Assembly: GCA_903878085.1 (NCBI GenBank)
Contig: CAIRGJ010000002.1
Coordinates: forward strand, 1-64,000
Source of the DNA: an uncultured Hyphomicrobiales bacterium
Lineage (GTDB): Bacteria; Pseudomonadota; Alphaproteobacteria; Rhizobiales; Xanthobacteraceae
DNA length: 64,000 nucleotides
Reading direction: 5' to 3'
Shown: piece by piece, positions 45,476 through 55,302 of the stretch
Layout: every line of letters starts with the position of its first letter
How positions within the stretch are numbered: the stretch's first letter is position 1
Notes under the pieces: model-generated
What the model saw: only the letters and a program-made list of their open reading frames with translations
Told to the model about the DNA's origin: nothing
Database searches by the model: none
Program-made: the position numbers and the translations under genes

Positions 45476-47311
45476 CTAGTACACCCGCGCTTTCGGTTCG
45501 ATGTAGGCGATGTCGTTGGTGAGCGTGTAGGCGTGCACCGGGCGAGAATCGAGCGTCACGCTGCCCTTGTCGTCGATCCAGGCCAGCGTGTGCTTCATCC
45601 AGTCCTTGTCGTTGCGTTCGGGGAAGTCCTCGCGCGCGTGGCCACCGCGGCTTTCGGTGCGGTTGCGCGCCGAGTCCATGGTCACGACGGCCTGCGCCAT
45701 GAGGTTGTCGAGTTCGAGCGTTTCGATCAGGTCGGAATTCCAGACCAGCGAGCGGTCGATGGTCTTGACGTCGGCCAGGCCGGCATGGGCCTCGTGAATG
45801 AGCTTGTGGCCCTGGTCCAGCACGTCGCCGGTGCGGAACACCGCGCAATTGTCCTGCATCACCCTCTGCATCTGGAGCCGCAACTGCGCGGTCGGCGTAG
45901 AGCCGGAGGCGTTGCGGAATTTGTCGAGGCGGGTGAGCGCGAGATCGGCGGAATCCTTCGGCAGATCGGGCTGCTTCTCGCCGGGCGTGAGCAGTTCGGC
46001 ACAACGCAGCGCCGCGGCGCGGCCAAAGACCACGAGATCGATCAGCGAATTCGAGCCGAGCCGGTTGGCGCCGTGCACCGACACGCAGGCGGCTTCGCCC
46101 AGCGCCATCAGGCCGGGGATGACGGTGTCGGCGTCGCCGTTCTTCTTGGTCAACGCCTCGCCGTGATAGTTCGTGGGGATGCCGCCCATGTTGTAGTGCA
46201 CCGTCGGCAGCACCGGGATCGGCTCGCGGGTGATATCGACGCCGGCAAAGATTTTCGCCAGTTCGGCAATGCCCGGCAGCCGTTCATGCAGAACCTTGGG
46301 ATCGAGATGATCGAGATGCAGGAACAGATGATCCTTTTCCTTGCCGACGCCGCGGCCCTCGCGCATCTCGATGGTCATGGCGCGCGACACCACGTCGCGC
46401 GAGGCCAGATCCTTGGCCGACGGCGCGTACCGCTCCATGAAACGTTCGCCTTCGGAATTGACCAGGTAGCCGCCTTCGCCGCGCGAACCTTCGGTGATCA
46501 GGCAGCCGGCCGGGTAAATGCCGGTCGGATGGAACTGCACGAATTCCATATCCTGCAGCGGCAGGCCGGCGCGCAGAACCATCGCATTGCCATCGCCGGT
46601 GCAGATATGCGCCGAGGTGCATGAGAAATACGCGCGGCCATAGCCGCCGGTGGCGACGATGACCATGTTGGCGCTGAAGCGATGGATGGTGCCGTCATCG
46701 AGATTGAGCGCGACCACGCCGCGGCAGCGGCCGTCTTCCATGATCAGGTCGAGCGCGAAATATTCGATGTAGAACTCGGCGTTATGCTTGAGCGCCTGGC
46801 CGTACATGGTGTGCAGCATGGCGTGGCCGGTGCGGTCGGCGGCGGCGCAGGTGCGTTGCGCAGTGCCCTTGCCGTAATGCGTGGTCATGCCGCCGAACGG
46901 GCGCTGATAAATCTTGCCGTCCTCCTTGCGCGAGAACGGCAGACCCCAATGCTCGAGTTCGTAGACCGCTTGCGGCGCGTTGCGGCAGAGATATTCGATG
47001 GCGTCTTGGTCGCCGAGCCAGTCGGCGCCCTTGACGGTGTCGTACATGTGCCAGCGCCAGTCGTCTTCGCCCATGTTGCCGAGCGAGGCGGCGATGCCAC
47101 CTTGCGCCGAGACGGTGTGCGAGCGGGTCGGAAACACCTTGCTGATGCAAGCGGTGCGTAAGCCCGCTTCGCTGCAGCCGACCACGGCGCGTAATCCCGA
47201 GCCGCCGGCGCCGATCACCACGACGTCGTAGCTGTGATCCTCGATCGGATAAGCGCTGCCGTTGATCGAAGGGCCGGCAGATGCGCCGTTTGATTTGCCG
47301 TTTGTCGCCAT
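45476..47311 (-). CDS. sdhA: Succinate dehydrogenase flavoprotein subunit
   Basis: 611-residue catalytic subunit that oxidises succinate to fumarate. FAD-binding [12 protein letters not shown] (31-42), the covalent-FAD His in [14 protein letters not shown], the substrate-capping domain, and the catalytic Arg/His segments [15 protein letters not shown] and SRGEGG are present. Begins 4 nt after sdhD. Confidence 0.98.
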   Translation of the reverse strand: MATNGKSNGASAGPSINGSAYPIEDHSYDVVVIGAGGSGLRAVVGCSEAGLRTACISKVFPTRSHTVSAQGGIAASLGNMGEDDWRWHMYDTVKGADWLGDQDAIEYLCRNAPQAVYELEHWGLPFSRKEDGKIYQRPFGGMTTHYGKGTAQRTCAAADRTGHAMLHTMYGQALKHNAEFYIEYFALDLIMEDGRCRGVVALNLDDGTIHRFSANMVIVATGGYGRAYFSCTSAHICTGDGNAMVLRAGLPLQDMEFVQFHPTGIYPAGCLITEGSRGEGGYLVNSEGERFMERYAPSAKDLASRDVVSRAMTIEMREGRGVGKEKDHLFLHLDHLDPKVLHERLPGIAELAKIFAGVDITREPIPVLPTVHYNMGGIPTNYHGEALTKKNGDADTVIPGLMALGEAACVSVHGANRLGSNSLIDLVVFGRAAALRCAELLTPGEKQPDLPKDSADLALTRLDKFRNASGSTPTAQLRLQMQRVMQDNCAVFRTGDVLDQGHKLIHEAHAGLADVKTIDRSLVWNSDLIETLELDNLMAQAVVTMDSARNRTESRGGHAREDFPERNDKDWMKHTLAWIDDKGSVTLDSRPVHAYTLTNDIAYIEPKARVY

Positions 47312-47314
47312 GAC

Positions 47315-47704
47315 TCAGACTCCGAACGAAAGCTTGAGAATGGCGAAAGCGGAAGCAAACGCGATACCAAAGCAAAAAAACGTATTGCCCATCAGCGCCG
47401 CCAGCTTGAGCTTATCCTCGTGGACATAGTCGACGATGATCTCCTGCATGCCGATCCACATGTGGTAGACGATGTTGACGATGAACAGCAGCATGATGAT
47501 CGCCACGATCGGCGAGCCGAGAATCTGCACGGCCGCGGCGTGGCTGCGTCCCAGCAACGCGATGGCGATGACGATCAGCGCGATGGTGAGCGGAATGCCG
47601 GCGACCGACGTTACGCGCTGGTGCCAGAAATCTTTGGTGCCGGTATGGGCCGCGCCCATACCGCGGACGCGGCGCATCGGCGTGCGCATCTGAGCATCCT
47701 TCAT
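47315..47704 (-). CDS. sdhD: Succinate dehydrogenase membrane anchor subunit
   Basis: 129-residue hydrophobic anchor with three spans (about 36-51, 60-80 and 102-124). Conserved SdhD features: HWHQRVTSVAG-like DFWHQRVTSVAG and the haem-ligand region HMWIGMQEIIVDYVH. The start overlaps the sdhC stop by 4 nt. Confidence 0.95.
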   Translation of the reverse strand: MKDAQMRTPMRRVRGMGAAHTGTKDFWHQRVTSVAGIPLTIALIVIAIALLGRSHAAAVQILGSPIVAIIMLLFIVNIVYHMWIGMQEIIVDYVHEDKLKLAALMGNTFFCFGIAFASAFAILKLSFGV

Positions 47705-48129
47705 CGCGGGCCTCCCATGGCGAGATAGCCGATCACCCAGACGACGAGCGTTAGCGAAATTGAGCCGACGATCGTTGCCAGCGCCAGCAGTTCACGCTCG
47801 GCATGCTCGAGCCCGCGGCTGGTGTCCCAGATCAGATGGCGAATGCCGCCGAGCGAGTGATGGATCAGTCCCCAGGTATAGCCGAGCAACATCAGCCGCC
47901 CGATCAGGCTGCCCATGAACCATTCGAAATTGGCGTAGGCGTTGGGGCCCGAAGCCGCTGCGATCAGCCACCAGGCGAGCAGCAGGATGCCGAAATACAG
48001 CACGAAGCCGGTGACGCGGTGGAAACCGGACATCACAAATGTCAGCGACATTTTGTAGATTTGCAGATGCGGAGAAAGCGGACGTGGCCGTTGCGGCCCC
48101 TTGGTGGCGCCTGCCTCGAGCTCGGCCAT
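47701..48129 (-). CDS. sdhC: Succinate dehydrogenase cytochrome b556 subunit
   Basis: 142 residues, three spans. RPLSPHLQIYKMSLTFVMSG and the haem-ligand HHSLGGIRHLIWD are the two conserved blocks of SdhC; with SdhD it holds haem b and the quinone site. First gene of the operon. The 225-nt divergent region to the LysR gene holds a perfect inverted repeat and a candidate LysR site. Confidence 0.96.
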   Translation of the reverse strand: MAELEAGATKGPQRPRPLSPHLQIYKMSLTFVMSGFHRVTGFVLYFGILLLAWWLIAAASGPNAYANFEWFMGSLIGRLMLLGYTWGLIHHSLGGIRHLIWDTSRGLEHAERELLALATIVGSISLTLVVWVIGYLAMGGPR

Positions 48130-48210
48130 TGTTTTGTCTCCACTCTTCGTACCGCCGGAACTCTGTCGGCAGTCGCGGGCGGTTGGTAACTAAACTGCGC
48201 GACGACCGCA

Positions 48211-48230
48211 CGCACCAAAAAGTTGGTGCG
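48211..48230. promoter_or_regulatory. Perfect inverted repeat in the sdhC promoter region
   Basis: CGCACCAA (48211-48218), loop AAAG, TTGGTGCG (48223-48230). It lies 80 nt upstream of sdhC and 125 nt before the LysR gene; a possible operator or leader hairpin. Confidence 0.45.
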
Positions 48231-48294
48231 CCGGCTTATTTCAAGCTAGACCAGTTCAAACTTCTTCAAAAGCGAAACTAGACGGTGTAAAAGA

Positions 48295-48320
48295 GCTATA
48301 CAATATGCCTTTTATATAGC
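48295..48320. promoter_or_regulatory. Candidate LysR-type binding site
   Basis: GCTATA (48295-48300) and TATAGC (48315-48320) form a dyad in an AT-rich patch that stands out in this GC-rich DNA, 35 nt before the LysR ATG. LysR regulators usually bind such T-N11-A-like dyads and repress their own gene. Confidence 0.45.
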
Positions 48321-48354
48321 CTACCTTCGCCAAATAAGAAGGAAGCGGTATCCT

Positions 48355-49242
48355 ATGCGGTTCGATTTCACCGACCTCGGCCTGTTCCGGCATATCGTCG
48401 AGGCCGGCAGCATTACCCATGGCGCCGCCCGCTCCAACCTGGCGCTGGCCGCCGCCTCCACCCGCATCCGCAAGATGGAGGAGGGCTTCGGCACAGAACT
48501 GCTGGTGCGCGGCCGCCAGGGCGTGGTGCCGACCCAGGCCGGCCGCACGCTGCTGCAGCATGCGCGCTCGATCCTGGCGCAAAGCGAGCGCCTGCAGGAG
48601 GATCTGACTCCTTACGCGCGCGGGCTTGCCGGCCAGGTGCGGGTCTTGTCCAACACCAATGCGCTCACCGAATTCCTGCCCGAGGTGCTGAGTTCGTTCC
48701 TGACGGCCTATCCGGACATCAGCGTCGACCTTGAGGAGCGCCTGAGCGACGAGATAGTCGGCCTGATGGCGGAAGGCAGCGCCGATATCGGCATCGTCGC
48801 CGGCACCGTCGATCACGGCGGGCTGGATACGTTTCCGTTCCGCAGCGACCGCTTCGTGCTGGTGGTGCCGCGCAACCATCCGCTCGCCAGCCGCACGCGG
48901 ATCGGATTTGCCGAGGTGCTCGACTACGACATGGTCGGGCTCGACCGCGCCAGTGCGATCCAGCGGTTTCTCGCCGACAAGGCGAGCCGCGTCGGCCGCC
49001 CGTTGCGGCTGCGCATTCAACTACGCAGCTTCGATGCGATCTGCCGGCTGGTCGAATGCAATGTCGGCCTCGGCATCGTGCCGGAGACGACCGTGGAGCG
49101 CACCGCCCGCAACATGGCGATCAGCGCGGTGCGGCTGACCGATCCCTGGGCATTACGTGAATTGACGATCTGCGTGCGCGATGTCGATGCACTGCCGCCC
49201 TATGCACGGCAGTTGGTGGATCACCTGAGGGCGAGCGTTTAG
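48355..49242 (+). CDS. LysR family transcriptional regulator
   Basis: 295 residues: winged HTH (about 5-64, with GSITHGAARSNLALAAASTRIRKMEE), then the two-lobed co-inducer-binding domain (about 92-290). Target and inducer are unknown; sdhC lies divergently and the mesaconyl-CoA hydratase gene converges with a 4-nt stop overlap, so either could be a neighbour target. Start ATG 48355 with GAAGG upstream. Confidence 0.93.
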   Translation: MRFDFTDLGLFRHIVEAGSITHGAARSNLALAAASTRIRKMEEGFGTELLVRGRQGVVPTQAGRTLLQHARSILAQSERLQEDLTPYARGLAGQVRVLSNTNALTEFLPEVLSSFLTAYPDISVDLEERLSDEIVGLMAEGSADIGIVAGTVDHGGLDTFPFRSDRFVLVVPRNHPLASRTRIGFAEVLDYDMVGLDRASAIQRFLADKASRVGRPLRLRIQLRSFDAICRLVECNVGLGIVPETTVERTARNMAISAVRLTDPWALRELTICVRDVDALPPYARQLVDHLRASV

Positions 49243-50294
49243 CGCGGCATCAGCACCCAATAATCCAGATCGAGGATCACCGCCGGGTCGTACTCGTCGC
49301 CGACCTTGTAGGGGAAATCCGCACACGGATGATCCTTGGTGGCGACCGTGCGCAGGCGCAGCGCGCCGACATCGCTACGGCCGGGAATTTCGGCGGTCGC
49401 CAGCACTTCGCTCCAGGCGAATACCGTCAGCCCCGCGAATAGCGGCGCGACGTGGCGTCCGCCATTGATCGCGGCGACGTGGAATGCGTTGCCGAGGCCG
49501 TTGAACGACAGCGCGCGTGCTAGCGAGATCGGATGGCCGCCATAAATCAGGCGATGACCGAAGCGGCCTTTGCTTTCGGTGTAATGATCGAAGTGAATGC
49601 GCGCGGTGTTCTGATAAAGCCGCGTCGCGATCATGTGTTCCGCGTCTTCGACGGTGATGCCGACGACGTGGTCGATCTTCTCGCCGGCCTTGTAGTCGCC
49701 GAAGCGGTGCGGACTGCCGGCCAGCGCGTTGTCATAGGCCGCGGTGTTGATCGGCGGGCAGGCGGCGCCGAGCAAAACGGGATCGACGCTCTTCGGCAGC
49801 TCGGGCACTTTCTCTTGGGGCGCATCGGTTTTCTCGTTGCGCTTTCGCACCATCACCCAACGCGCATAATCGAGCACGGTGTCGCCATGCTGATTGAAGC
49901 CGCGCGAGCGGACATAGACGATGCCGGTCTTCTTGTTGGAATTCTCCTTGAGGCCGATCACTTCCGACACTGAATTGAGCGTGTCGCCCGGATAAACCGC
50001 TTTGAGAAAACGGCAGTCGGCATAGCCGAGATTGGCGACGGCATTGAGCGAAATGTCCGGCACCGTTTTGCCGAACACCATGTGGAACACCAGCAGATCG
50101 TCGATCGGCGCGCGCGGATAGCCGATTTTTTGCGCGAAAGTGTCGGCGGATTGCACCGCAAAGCGCGCGCCGAACAGGCCGTTGTACAGCGCGACATCGC
50201 CGGTGGTGACGGTGCGCGGTGTGGCGTGGCGGATCTGCTGGCCGAGGCGGAATTCTTCGAAGAAATTTCCCGAACTGGTTTTGGGCGCGCTCAC
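49239..50294 (-). CDS. mch: Mesaconyl-CoA hydratase (beta-methylmalyl-CoA dehydratase)
   Basis: 351-residue double hot-dog MaoC-type enzyme that hydrates mesaconyl-CoA to beta-methylmalyl-CoA in the ethylmalonyl-CoA pathway. ATPRTVTTGDVALYNGLFGARFAVQSADTFA in pieces, FGKTVPDISLNAVANLGYA, LYQNTARIHFD and ALSFNGLGNAFHVAAINGG agree closely with the Rhodobacter enzyme as I remember it. Identification rests on that and on length. No other pathway gene is adjacent; an Mcl2-like gene is 13 kb away. Confidence 0.88.
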   Translation of the reverse strand: MSAPKTSSGNFFEEFRLGQQIRHATPRTVTTGDVALYNGLFGARFAVQSADTFAQKIGYPRAPIDDLLVFHMVFGKTVPDISLNAVANLGYADCRFLKAVYPGDTLNSVSEVIGLKENSNKKTGIVYVRSRGFNQHGDTVLDYARWVMVRKRNEKTDAPQEKVPELPKSVDPVLLGAACPPINTAAYDNALAGSPHRFGDYKAGEKIDHVVGITVEDAEHMIATRLYQNTARIHFDHYTESKGRFGHRLIYGGHPISLARALSFNGLGNAFHVAAINGGRHVAPLFAGLTVFAWSEVLATAEIPGRSDVGALRLRTVATKDHPCADFPYKVGDEYDPAVILDLDYWVLMPR

Positions 50295-50452
50295 TTTACT
50301 TCGCTCCTGGGTCCGAACTTGCCGGCAGGGCCATTCTCACAAAACCGTGAGCCGAACGCCAGCTTTGAACAACGGGAAACTGATGAGGACGTGTTTGGGG
50401 CCCATGCTAGTCGAATGGCGCGAATTCAATCGCCCCCTGAGGAGGACACGAA

Positions 50453-50689
50453 ATGAAAAAGACCATCCTGCTTTCGACCCTGATCGCTGCCGGTTTGGCG
50501 CTCGCCCCGCTGGCGCCCGCCGCCTACGCCGCCGACGACATGAAGAAGGACACCATGTCCAAGGACACGATGGCCAAGGACAGCATGTCGAAGGACGGCA
50601 TGAAGAAGGACGAGATGTCCAAGGACGACGCCATGAAGAAAGACAATATGGCCAAGGACAATATGTCCAAGGACAACATGAAGAAGTAG
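50453..50689 (+). CDS. Pentapeptide MXKDX repeat protein
   Basis: 78 residues: signal peptide MKKTILLSTLIAAGLALAPL...AYA, then about ten tandem units of the type MKKDT/MSKDT/MAKDN from residue 29 to the end, strongly charged and probably disordered. This is the MXKDX repeat family, of unknown function, usually next to periplasmic redox genes. Here it precedes cytochrome b561 and a molybdoenzyme. GAGGAGG lies 8-9 nt before the ATG. Confidence 0.92.
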   Translation: MKKTILLSTLIAAGLALAPLAPAAYAADDMKKDTMSKDTMAKDSMSKDGMKKDEMSKDDAMKKDNMAKDNMSKDNMKK

Positions 50690-50768
50690 GCTCTTTGCGA
50701 CTCGGCCAAGCCCGTGCATCCGCGGGCCTGGCCGCGTCGTATATGTTCTAGAATGACGAAGGCTTACG

Positions 50769-51401
50769 ATGCCTGAGGGTCCGATGACCGCTGAAGCCAT
50801 GATTGCATCTCCCGGCGCCACCGCCATCCACCCGGCCTGGGTGCGCATCACCCATTGGGTCAACGCCATCGCGATCCTGGTGATGATCGGCTCCGGCTGG
50901 CAGATTTACAACGCATCGCCGCTGTTCGATTTCAATTTCCCGAAAAGCATCGCCTTGGGCGGCTGGCTCGGCGGCGCGATCCAATGGCATTTCGCCGCGA
51001 TGTGGCTGCTGGTGGTCAACGGCCTCGTCTACCTGACGCTTGGGCTCGTGACCGGGCGTTTCCGCCGCAAGCTGCTGCCGATCTATCCGTCGCAAGTTCT
51101 GGCGGACGCCAAGGCGGCGCTGACCTTCAAGCTGCCGCACGACGATCTCACGCATTACAACGCGGTGCAGAAGACGCTCTACGCCGGCGTCATCCTGTGC
51201 GGCCTCGTCGTCGTGCTGTCGGGTCTGGCGATCTGGAAGCCGGTGCAGTTTCAGGAACTGACCACGCTGTTCGGCGGTTATGACATTGCTCGCTATGTGC
51301 ATTTCTTCGCCATGGCGGCGATCGTCGGCTTTCTCGTCGTGCATGTGGCGTTGGCGGTCTTGGTGCCGAAGAGCCTGCGCGCCATGGTCACGGGCCGATA
51401 G
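50769..51401 (+). CDS. Cytochrome b/b6 domain protein (b561-type)
   Basis: 210-residue integral membrane dihaem cytochrome with four spans. Conserved histidines in VRITHWVNAIAI, IQWHFAAMW, YVHFFAMA and VVHVALAVL serve as haem ligands. Likely carries electrons between the quinone pool and the periplasmic molybdoenzyme encoded 11 nt downstream. Confidence 0.9.
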   Translation: MPEGPMTAEAMIASPGATAIHPAWVRITHWVNAIAILVMIGSGWQIYNASPLFDFNFPKSIALGGWLGGAIQWHFAAMWLLVVNGLVYLTLGLVTGRFRRKLLPIYPSQVLADAKAALTFKLPHDDLTHYNAVQKTLYAGVILCGLVVVLSGLAIWKPVQFQELTTLFGGYDIARYVHFFAMAAIVGFLVVHVALAVLVPKSLRAMVTGR

Positions 51402-51412
51402 GGAGGTAAGCG

Positions 51413-52180
51413 ATGCGCAAACTCATTCCCGGCGTCGATGCCCAACTGCTGGTCAAGGATGCCGCCAGACTGATGCCCGATCCGATGCGGCGCAACTTCC
51501 TGCGTGGCGCGGCCAGCCTCGGCGCGCTGACGTTTCTCACTGGCTGCGACATCATCGACACCGACGCCGCGGAAGGCGTGTTGCGCAGGATTTCAGAATT
51601 CAACGACGCGGCGCAGGCCGCGATCTTCAGCCCGACCAAGCTGGCGCCGGTCTATCCCGAAAGCGCCATCACCCGGCCGTTCCCGTTCAACGCCTATTAC
51701 GACGAGGACGAGGCGCCGGTCGTCGACGGCGCAACTTACAAGCTCGAAGTGTCAGGGCTGGTCGACAACAAGAAGCCGTGGACGCTCGACGAGCTCTACG
51801 CGTTGCCGCAGGTGTCGCAGATTACGCGGCATGTCTGCGTCGAAGGCTGGAGCGCGATCGGCTCCTGGCAGGGCGCGCAGCTCTCGGAATTCCTCAAGCG
51901 CATCGGCGCCGACACCCGCGCCAAGTATGTCTGGTTCAAATGCGCCGAGGGCTACACCAACACCATCGACATGCCGACCGCGCTGCATCCGCAGACGCAG
52001 ATGACGTTCAAGTTCGACAACAAGATCTTGCCGCGCGCCTACGGCTTTCCGATGAAGATCCGCATGCCGACCAAGCTCGGCTACAAGAACCCGAAATACG
52101 TCGTCGCCATGGAAGTTACCAATACCGATCGCGGCGGCTATTGGGAAAACCAGGGCTACAACTGGTTCGGCGGGCAGTGA
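51413..52180 (+). CDS. Molybdopterin-dependent oxidoreductase (YedY/sulfite-oxidase fold)
   Basis: 255 residues. Tat signal RRNFLRGAASLGALTFLTGC (26-45); the LTGC could also be a lipobox. The sulfite-oxidase-type Mo domain includes the ligand Cys in TRHVCVEGWSAIGSW and the KYVWFKCAEGYTNTIDM segment. No C-terminal dimerisation domain, as in MsrP/YedY. Physiological partner is the cytochrome b encoded before it. Substrate unknown (sulfoxide reduction and sulfite oxidation are both possible). Confidence 0.88.
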   Translation: MRKLIPGVDAQLLVKDAARLMPDPMRRNFLRGAASLGALTFLTGCDIIDTDAAEGVLRRISEFNDAAQAAIFSPTKLAPVYPESAITRPFPFNAYYDEDEAPVVDGATYKLEVSGLVDNKKPWTLDELYALPQVSQITRHVCVEGWSAIGSWQGAQLSEFLKRIGADTRAKYVWFKCAEGYTNTIDMPTALHPQTQMTFKFDNKILPRAYGFPMKIRMPTKLGYKNPKYVVAMEVTNTDRGGYWENQGYNWFGGQ

Positions 52181-52182
52181 CG

Positions 52183-52659
52183 CTATTTCTTCATCTGCTC
52201 GGCGCTGACGAACGGCGTTGACGTCCCCGGGCCTTCGCCGACGATCAGCAGCACCGCATCGACATCCTTGGCGCCGTCCCAGTGCACCTGCTTGCCGTAA
52301 TGCGTGACGAAGGAGCCTGCCGGCATCGCCACGCTGCCACTGGCCGGATCGAAATTCGGTCCGCTGCCGACCCACCACGTGCCCGAGATCACGGTGATGA
52401 AGCGGTCATTGGGATGGAAATGCGGCTTGCTGAAATGATTGCCCGCGGTCCATTTGGTCAACACGCCATAGAGCCCCGGCTTTGACGGATCGCCGAACAG
52501 CACAGCCTGCTGATTGCCGGCCGGGCTTACCGGGCCCCATTTGATCTGGTCGGGCAGCTGATAGACGACGGCCTTGGCATCGAGCTCGGCGGCTTGCGCC
52601 GGCAGCGCCATAGCGGTGAGCAAAAACGCCGCGAAAATTTTCGCGAAAATGTGGATCAT
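52183..52659 (-). CDS. Secreted cupin-domain protein
   Basis: 158 residues, signal MIHIFAKIFAAFLLTAMALP...AQA. One cupin barrel with metal-ligand histidines in FSKPHFHPNDRFITVISGTWW and in FVTHYGKQVHWDG. Function unknown; periplasmic cupins of this kind may be sensors, isomerases or dioxygenases. It converges with the molybdoenzyme gene (2-nt gap). Confidence 0.85.
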   Translation of the reverse strand: MIHIFAKIFAAFLLTAMALPAQAAELDAKAVVYQLPDQIKWGPVSPAGNQQAVLFGDPSKPGLYGVLTKWTAGNHFSKPHFHPNDRFITVISGTWWVGSGPNFDPASGSVAMPAGSFVTHYGKQVHWDGAKDVDAVLLIVGEGPGTSTPFVSAEQMKK

Positions 52660-52742
52660 GGTCGCCTCCCTGTCCGGCTGCTTGGTGCGCCGGTTAGGGC
52701 CAAGTCTCCCGTTTTAGCGGGCAAGCGTCCAGCGCCCTCGGC

Positions 52743-54014
52743 TCACCTTTCCTGAGGCGCCTCGGCCGGCCGCGCCAAGATCAAGCGAGCGCCGCGCTGG
52801 AAGGTGAGATAGCTCCAGAACCAGCTGAAGGCGACGATGAAGCGGTTGCGCAAGCCGATCAGGAAATAGATGTGCGCGACGCTCCAGAACAGCCAGCCGA
52901 TGAAGCCCTTCAGCCGCAGCGTGCCGAATTTCACCACCGCGGCGTGGCGGCCGATGGTCGCCAGATCGCCGAGATGCATGTAGCGGAACGGCTTGGTGCT
53001 GGCGCGCCCGGTAACGCGCGCCGCGATCAACTTGCCGACGTATTGTCCCATCTGCTTGGCCGCCGGCGCGATGCCTGGTATCGGGCGGCCTTTGCTGTCG
53101 CTGACGGCGGCGGTGTCGCCGATGACGAAAATATTGGGATGACCCGGCGCCGATAAATCCGGCCCGACCTTAACGCGCCCGGCGCGGTCGGCCTCGGCCG
53201 ACAGCCAGCGCGCCGCGGGCGACGCGACCACGCCGGCGGCCCAGATAGTGGTGCTGGCGTCGAGCCGGCCACTGTCGAGATCGACGCCGCGCGCGTCGCA
53301 TTTCATCACCATCGTATCGGTCATGACGGTGACGCCGGCGCGGGTCAGCGTGTCACGCACATAATCGGACTGCACGGGGAGAAACGCCGGCAGCAGCCGC
53401 GGCCCCGCTTCGATCAGCACGATGCGGGCGGAGCGTGGATCGATGCGGCGAAAATCGGCCGCCAACGTCTGCCGCGCAATCTCGGCGATGGCGCCCGCCA
53501 TCTCCACGCCGGTGGCGCCGCCGCCGACAATGGCGAAGGTCAGCAGACGCCGCTGTTCGTCCGGATCAGCCATGATCTCGGCCTGCTCGAAGGCAATCAG
53601 AATGCTGCGGCGGATGCGGGTGGCGTCTTCGATGCGCTTGAGGCCGGGCGCGACCTCCGACCATTCGTCGTGGCCGAAATAGGAATGCATCGCGCCGGTC
53701 GCGATCACCAAATAATCGTAAGGCAGATCGCCGGAATCGGTGTGCACCTGACGTTGCTGCGTATCGATGCCGGTGACATCGGCCATCAGCACGGTGGCGT
53801 TTTGCTGCAAACGCAGGATGTGCCGGATCGGCCAGGCGACGTCGGCCGGCGACAGCGCCGCGGTCGCCACCTGATACAGCAGCGGCTGGAAGCAATGATG
53901 GTTCTGCCGGTCGATGAGGGTGATGTCGACCTCGGCCCGCCGCAGCGTGCGCGCGGCTTCCAGGCCGCCGAAGCCGCCGCCGAGAATGACCACTTTGGGA
54001 CGTCGGTCGGGCAT
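52743..54014 (-). CDS. NAD(P)/FAD-dependent oxidoreductase, NDH-2-like
   Basis: 423 residues from ATG 54012-54014 (GGGAG upstream). FAD motif VILGGGFGGLEAARTL, NAD motif VGGGATGVEMAGAIAE, and VIGDTAAV are the type II NADH dehydrogenase signatures. The C-terminal tail (WLFWSVAHIYFLIGLRNRFI) is hydrophobic, consistent with membrane attachment. Oxidises NADH and reduces quinone without proton pumping. Confidence 0.92.
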   Translation of the reverse strand: MPDRRPKVVILGGGFGGLEAARTLRRAEVDITLIDRQNHHCFQPLLYQVATAALSPADVAWPIRHILRLQQNATVLMADVTGIDTQQRQVHTDSGDLPYDYLVIATGAMHSYFGHDEWSEVAPGLKRIEDATRIRRSILIAFEQAEIMADPDEQRRLLTFAIVGGGATGVEMAGAIAEIARQTLAADFRRIDPRSARIVLIEAGPRLLPAFLPVQSDYVRDTLTRAGVTVMTDTMVMKCDARGVDLDSGRLDASTTIWAAGVVASPAARWLSAEADRAGRVKVGPDLSAPGHPNIFVIGDTAAVSDSKGRPIPGIAPAAKQMGQYVGKLIAARVTGRASTKPFRYMHLGDLATIGRHAAVVKFGTLRLKGFIGWLFWSVAHIYFLIGLRNRFIVAFSWFWSYLTFQRGARLILARPAEAPQER

Positions 54015-54110
54015 TGCGCGCTCCCGCAGACCGCCGGCCAGTCTCGGCTTTAGCGCGGCGGTTGCCAAGCGCCGGATGAGCCATTAGCAATCCGCAACCT
54101 TAGTTGTTGT

Positions 54111-54136
54111 ATGGCCGGGATAAGCCCGGCCATGAC
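54111..54136. repeat. REP-like family 1, short copy
   Basis: ATGGCCGGGATAAGCCCGGCCATGAC: a 26-nt palindrome, the shortest core of family 1. It lies in the leuB 5' region, 32 nt before the leuB ATG. Confidence 0.75.
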
Positions 54137-54167
54137 AGAGAAAATCGGTTCTGCGAGGAAAATGTCT

Positions 54168-55277
54168 ATGGCTACCCATCATCTCCTGCTGCTCCCCGGC
54201 GACGGCATCGGCCCCGAAGTGATGGCGCAGGTCAAACGCGTCATCGAGTTCTTCAACAAAAGAGGCCCGGACAAGTTTGTCACCGAGGAAGGCCTGGTCG
54301 GCGGCGCCTGTTTCGACGCCCACGGCGTCGCCATTACCGACGCCACCATGGCGAAGGCCAAGGCCGCCGACGCCGTGATTTTCGGTTCGGTCGGCGGGCC
54401 GAAGTGGGACAAGGTGCCCTACGAGCACCGGCCGGAAGCGGGCCTGTTGCGGCTGCGCAAGGATCTCGACCTCTACGCCAACTTGCGTCCGGCGGTGACC
54501 TATCCGGCGCTGGCCGATGCCTCCTCGCTCAAGCGTGAGCTGGTCGAAGGCCTCGACATCATGATCCTGCGCGAACTGACCGGCGGCGTGTATTTCGGCG
54601 AGCCGAAGACCATCACCGATCTCGGTAACGGCCAGAAGCGCGCCATCGACACCCAGGTCTACGATACCTACGAGATCGAGCGCATCGGCCGCGTCGCCTT
54701 CGAGCTGGCGCGCAAGCGCAAGAACAAAGTCACCTCGATGGAAAAGCGCAACGTCATGAAGTCGGGCGTACTCTGGAACGAGGTGATGACGTCGCTGCAT
54801 GCGCGCGAGTTCAAGGACGTGCGGCTCGAGCATATGCTGGCAGATGCCGGCGGCATGCAGCTCGTGCGCAACCCGAAGCAGTTCGACGTCATCGTCACCG
54901 ACAATCTGTTCGGCGACATGCTGTCGGACGTGGCGTCGATGCTCACCGGCTCGCTCGGCATGCTGGCGTCGGCGTCGCTCGGCGAGGCCGATCCCAAGAC
55001 CAAGAAGCGCAAGGCGCTGTACGAGCCAGTGCACGGTTCGGCGCCGGATATCGCCGGCAAGGGCATCGCCAACCCGATCGCGATGATCGCGTCGTTCGGC
55101 ATGGCGCTGCGTTACTCGTTCGACATGGGCAAAGAGGCCGACATGATCGACAAGGCGATCGCCGCGACGCTCGACAAGAACATCCGCACCGGCGACATCA
55201 AGTCGGAAGGCTCGAAGGTCGTGAACACCCAGGAAATGGGCGACGCGATTTTGGCCGAGATGGAAGCGATGGGCTGA
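54168..55277 (+). CDS. leuB: 3-isopropylmalate dehydrogenase
   Basis: 369 residues. Third enzyme of leucine synthesis, oxidising 3-isopropylmalate with NAD and releasing CO2. ATG 54168 has GAGG nine nucleotides upstream and gives the standard start [19 protein letters not shown]; another ATG at 54162 adds two residues. The signature [20 protein letters not shown] is intact, as is [20 protein letters not shown]. Confidence 0.96.
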   Translation: MATHHLLLLPGDGIGPEVMAQVKRVIEFFNKRGPDKFVTEEGLVGGACFDAHGVAITDATMAKAKAADAVIFGSVGGPKWDKVPYEHRPEAGLLRLRKDLDLYANLRPAVTYPALADASSLKRELVEGLDIMILRELTGGVYFGEPKTITDLGNGQKRAIDTQVYDTYEIERIGRVAFELARKRKNKVTSMEKRNVMKSGVLWNEVMTSLHAREFKDVRLEHMLADAGGMQLVRNPKQFDVIVTDNLFGDMLSDVASMLTGSLGMLASASLGEADPKTKKRKALYEPVHGSAPDIAGKGIANPIAMIASFGMALRYSFDMGKEADMIDKAIAATLDKNIRTGDIKSEGSKVVNTQEMGDAILAEMEAMG

Positions 55278-55302
55278 TCGGCGGTTAGCGCCGGCCGACC
55301 AA

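Noticed and set aside
50534-50686. Tandem short repeats, considered as a CRISPR or minisatellite
   Set aside because: Units are 15 nt and encode MXKDX peptides in frame; no spacers. It is a coding repeat.
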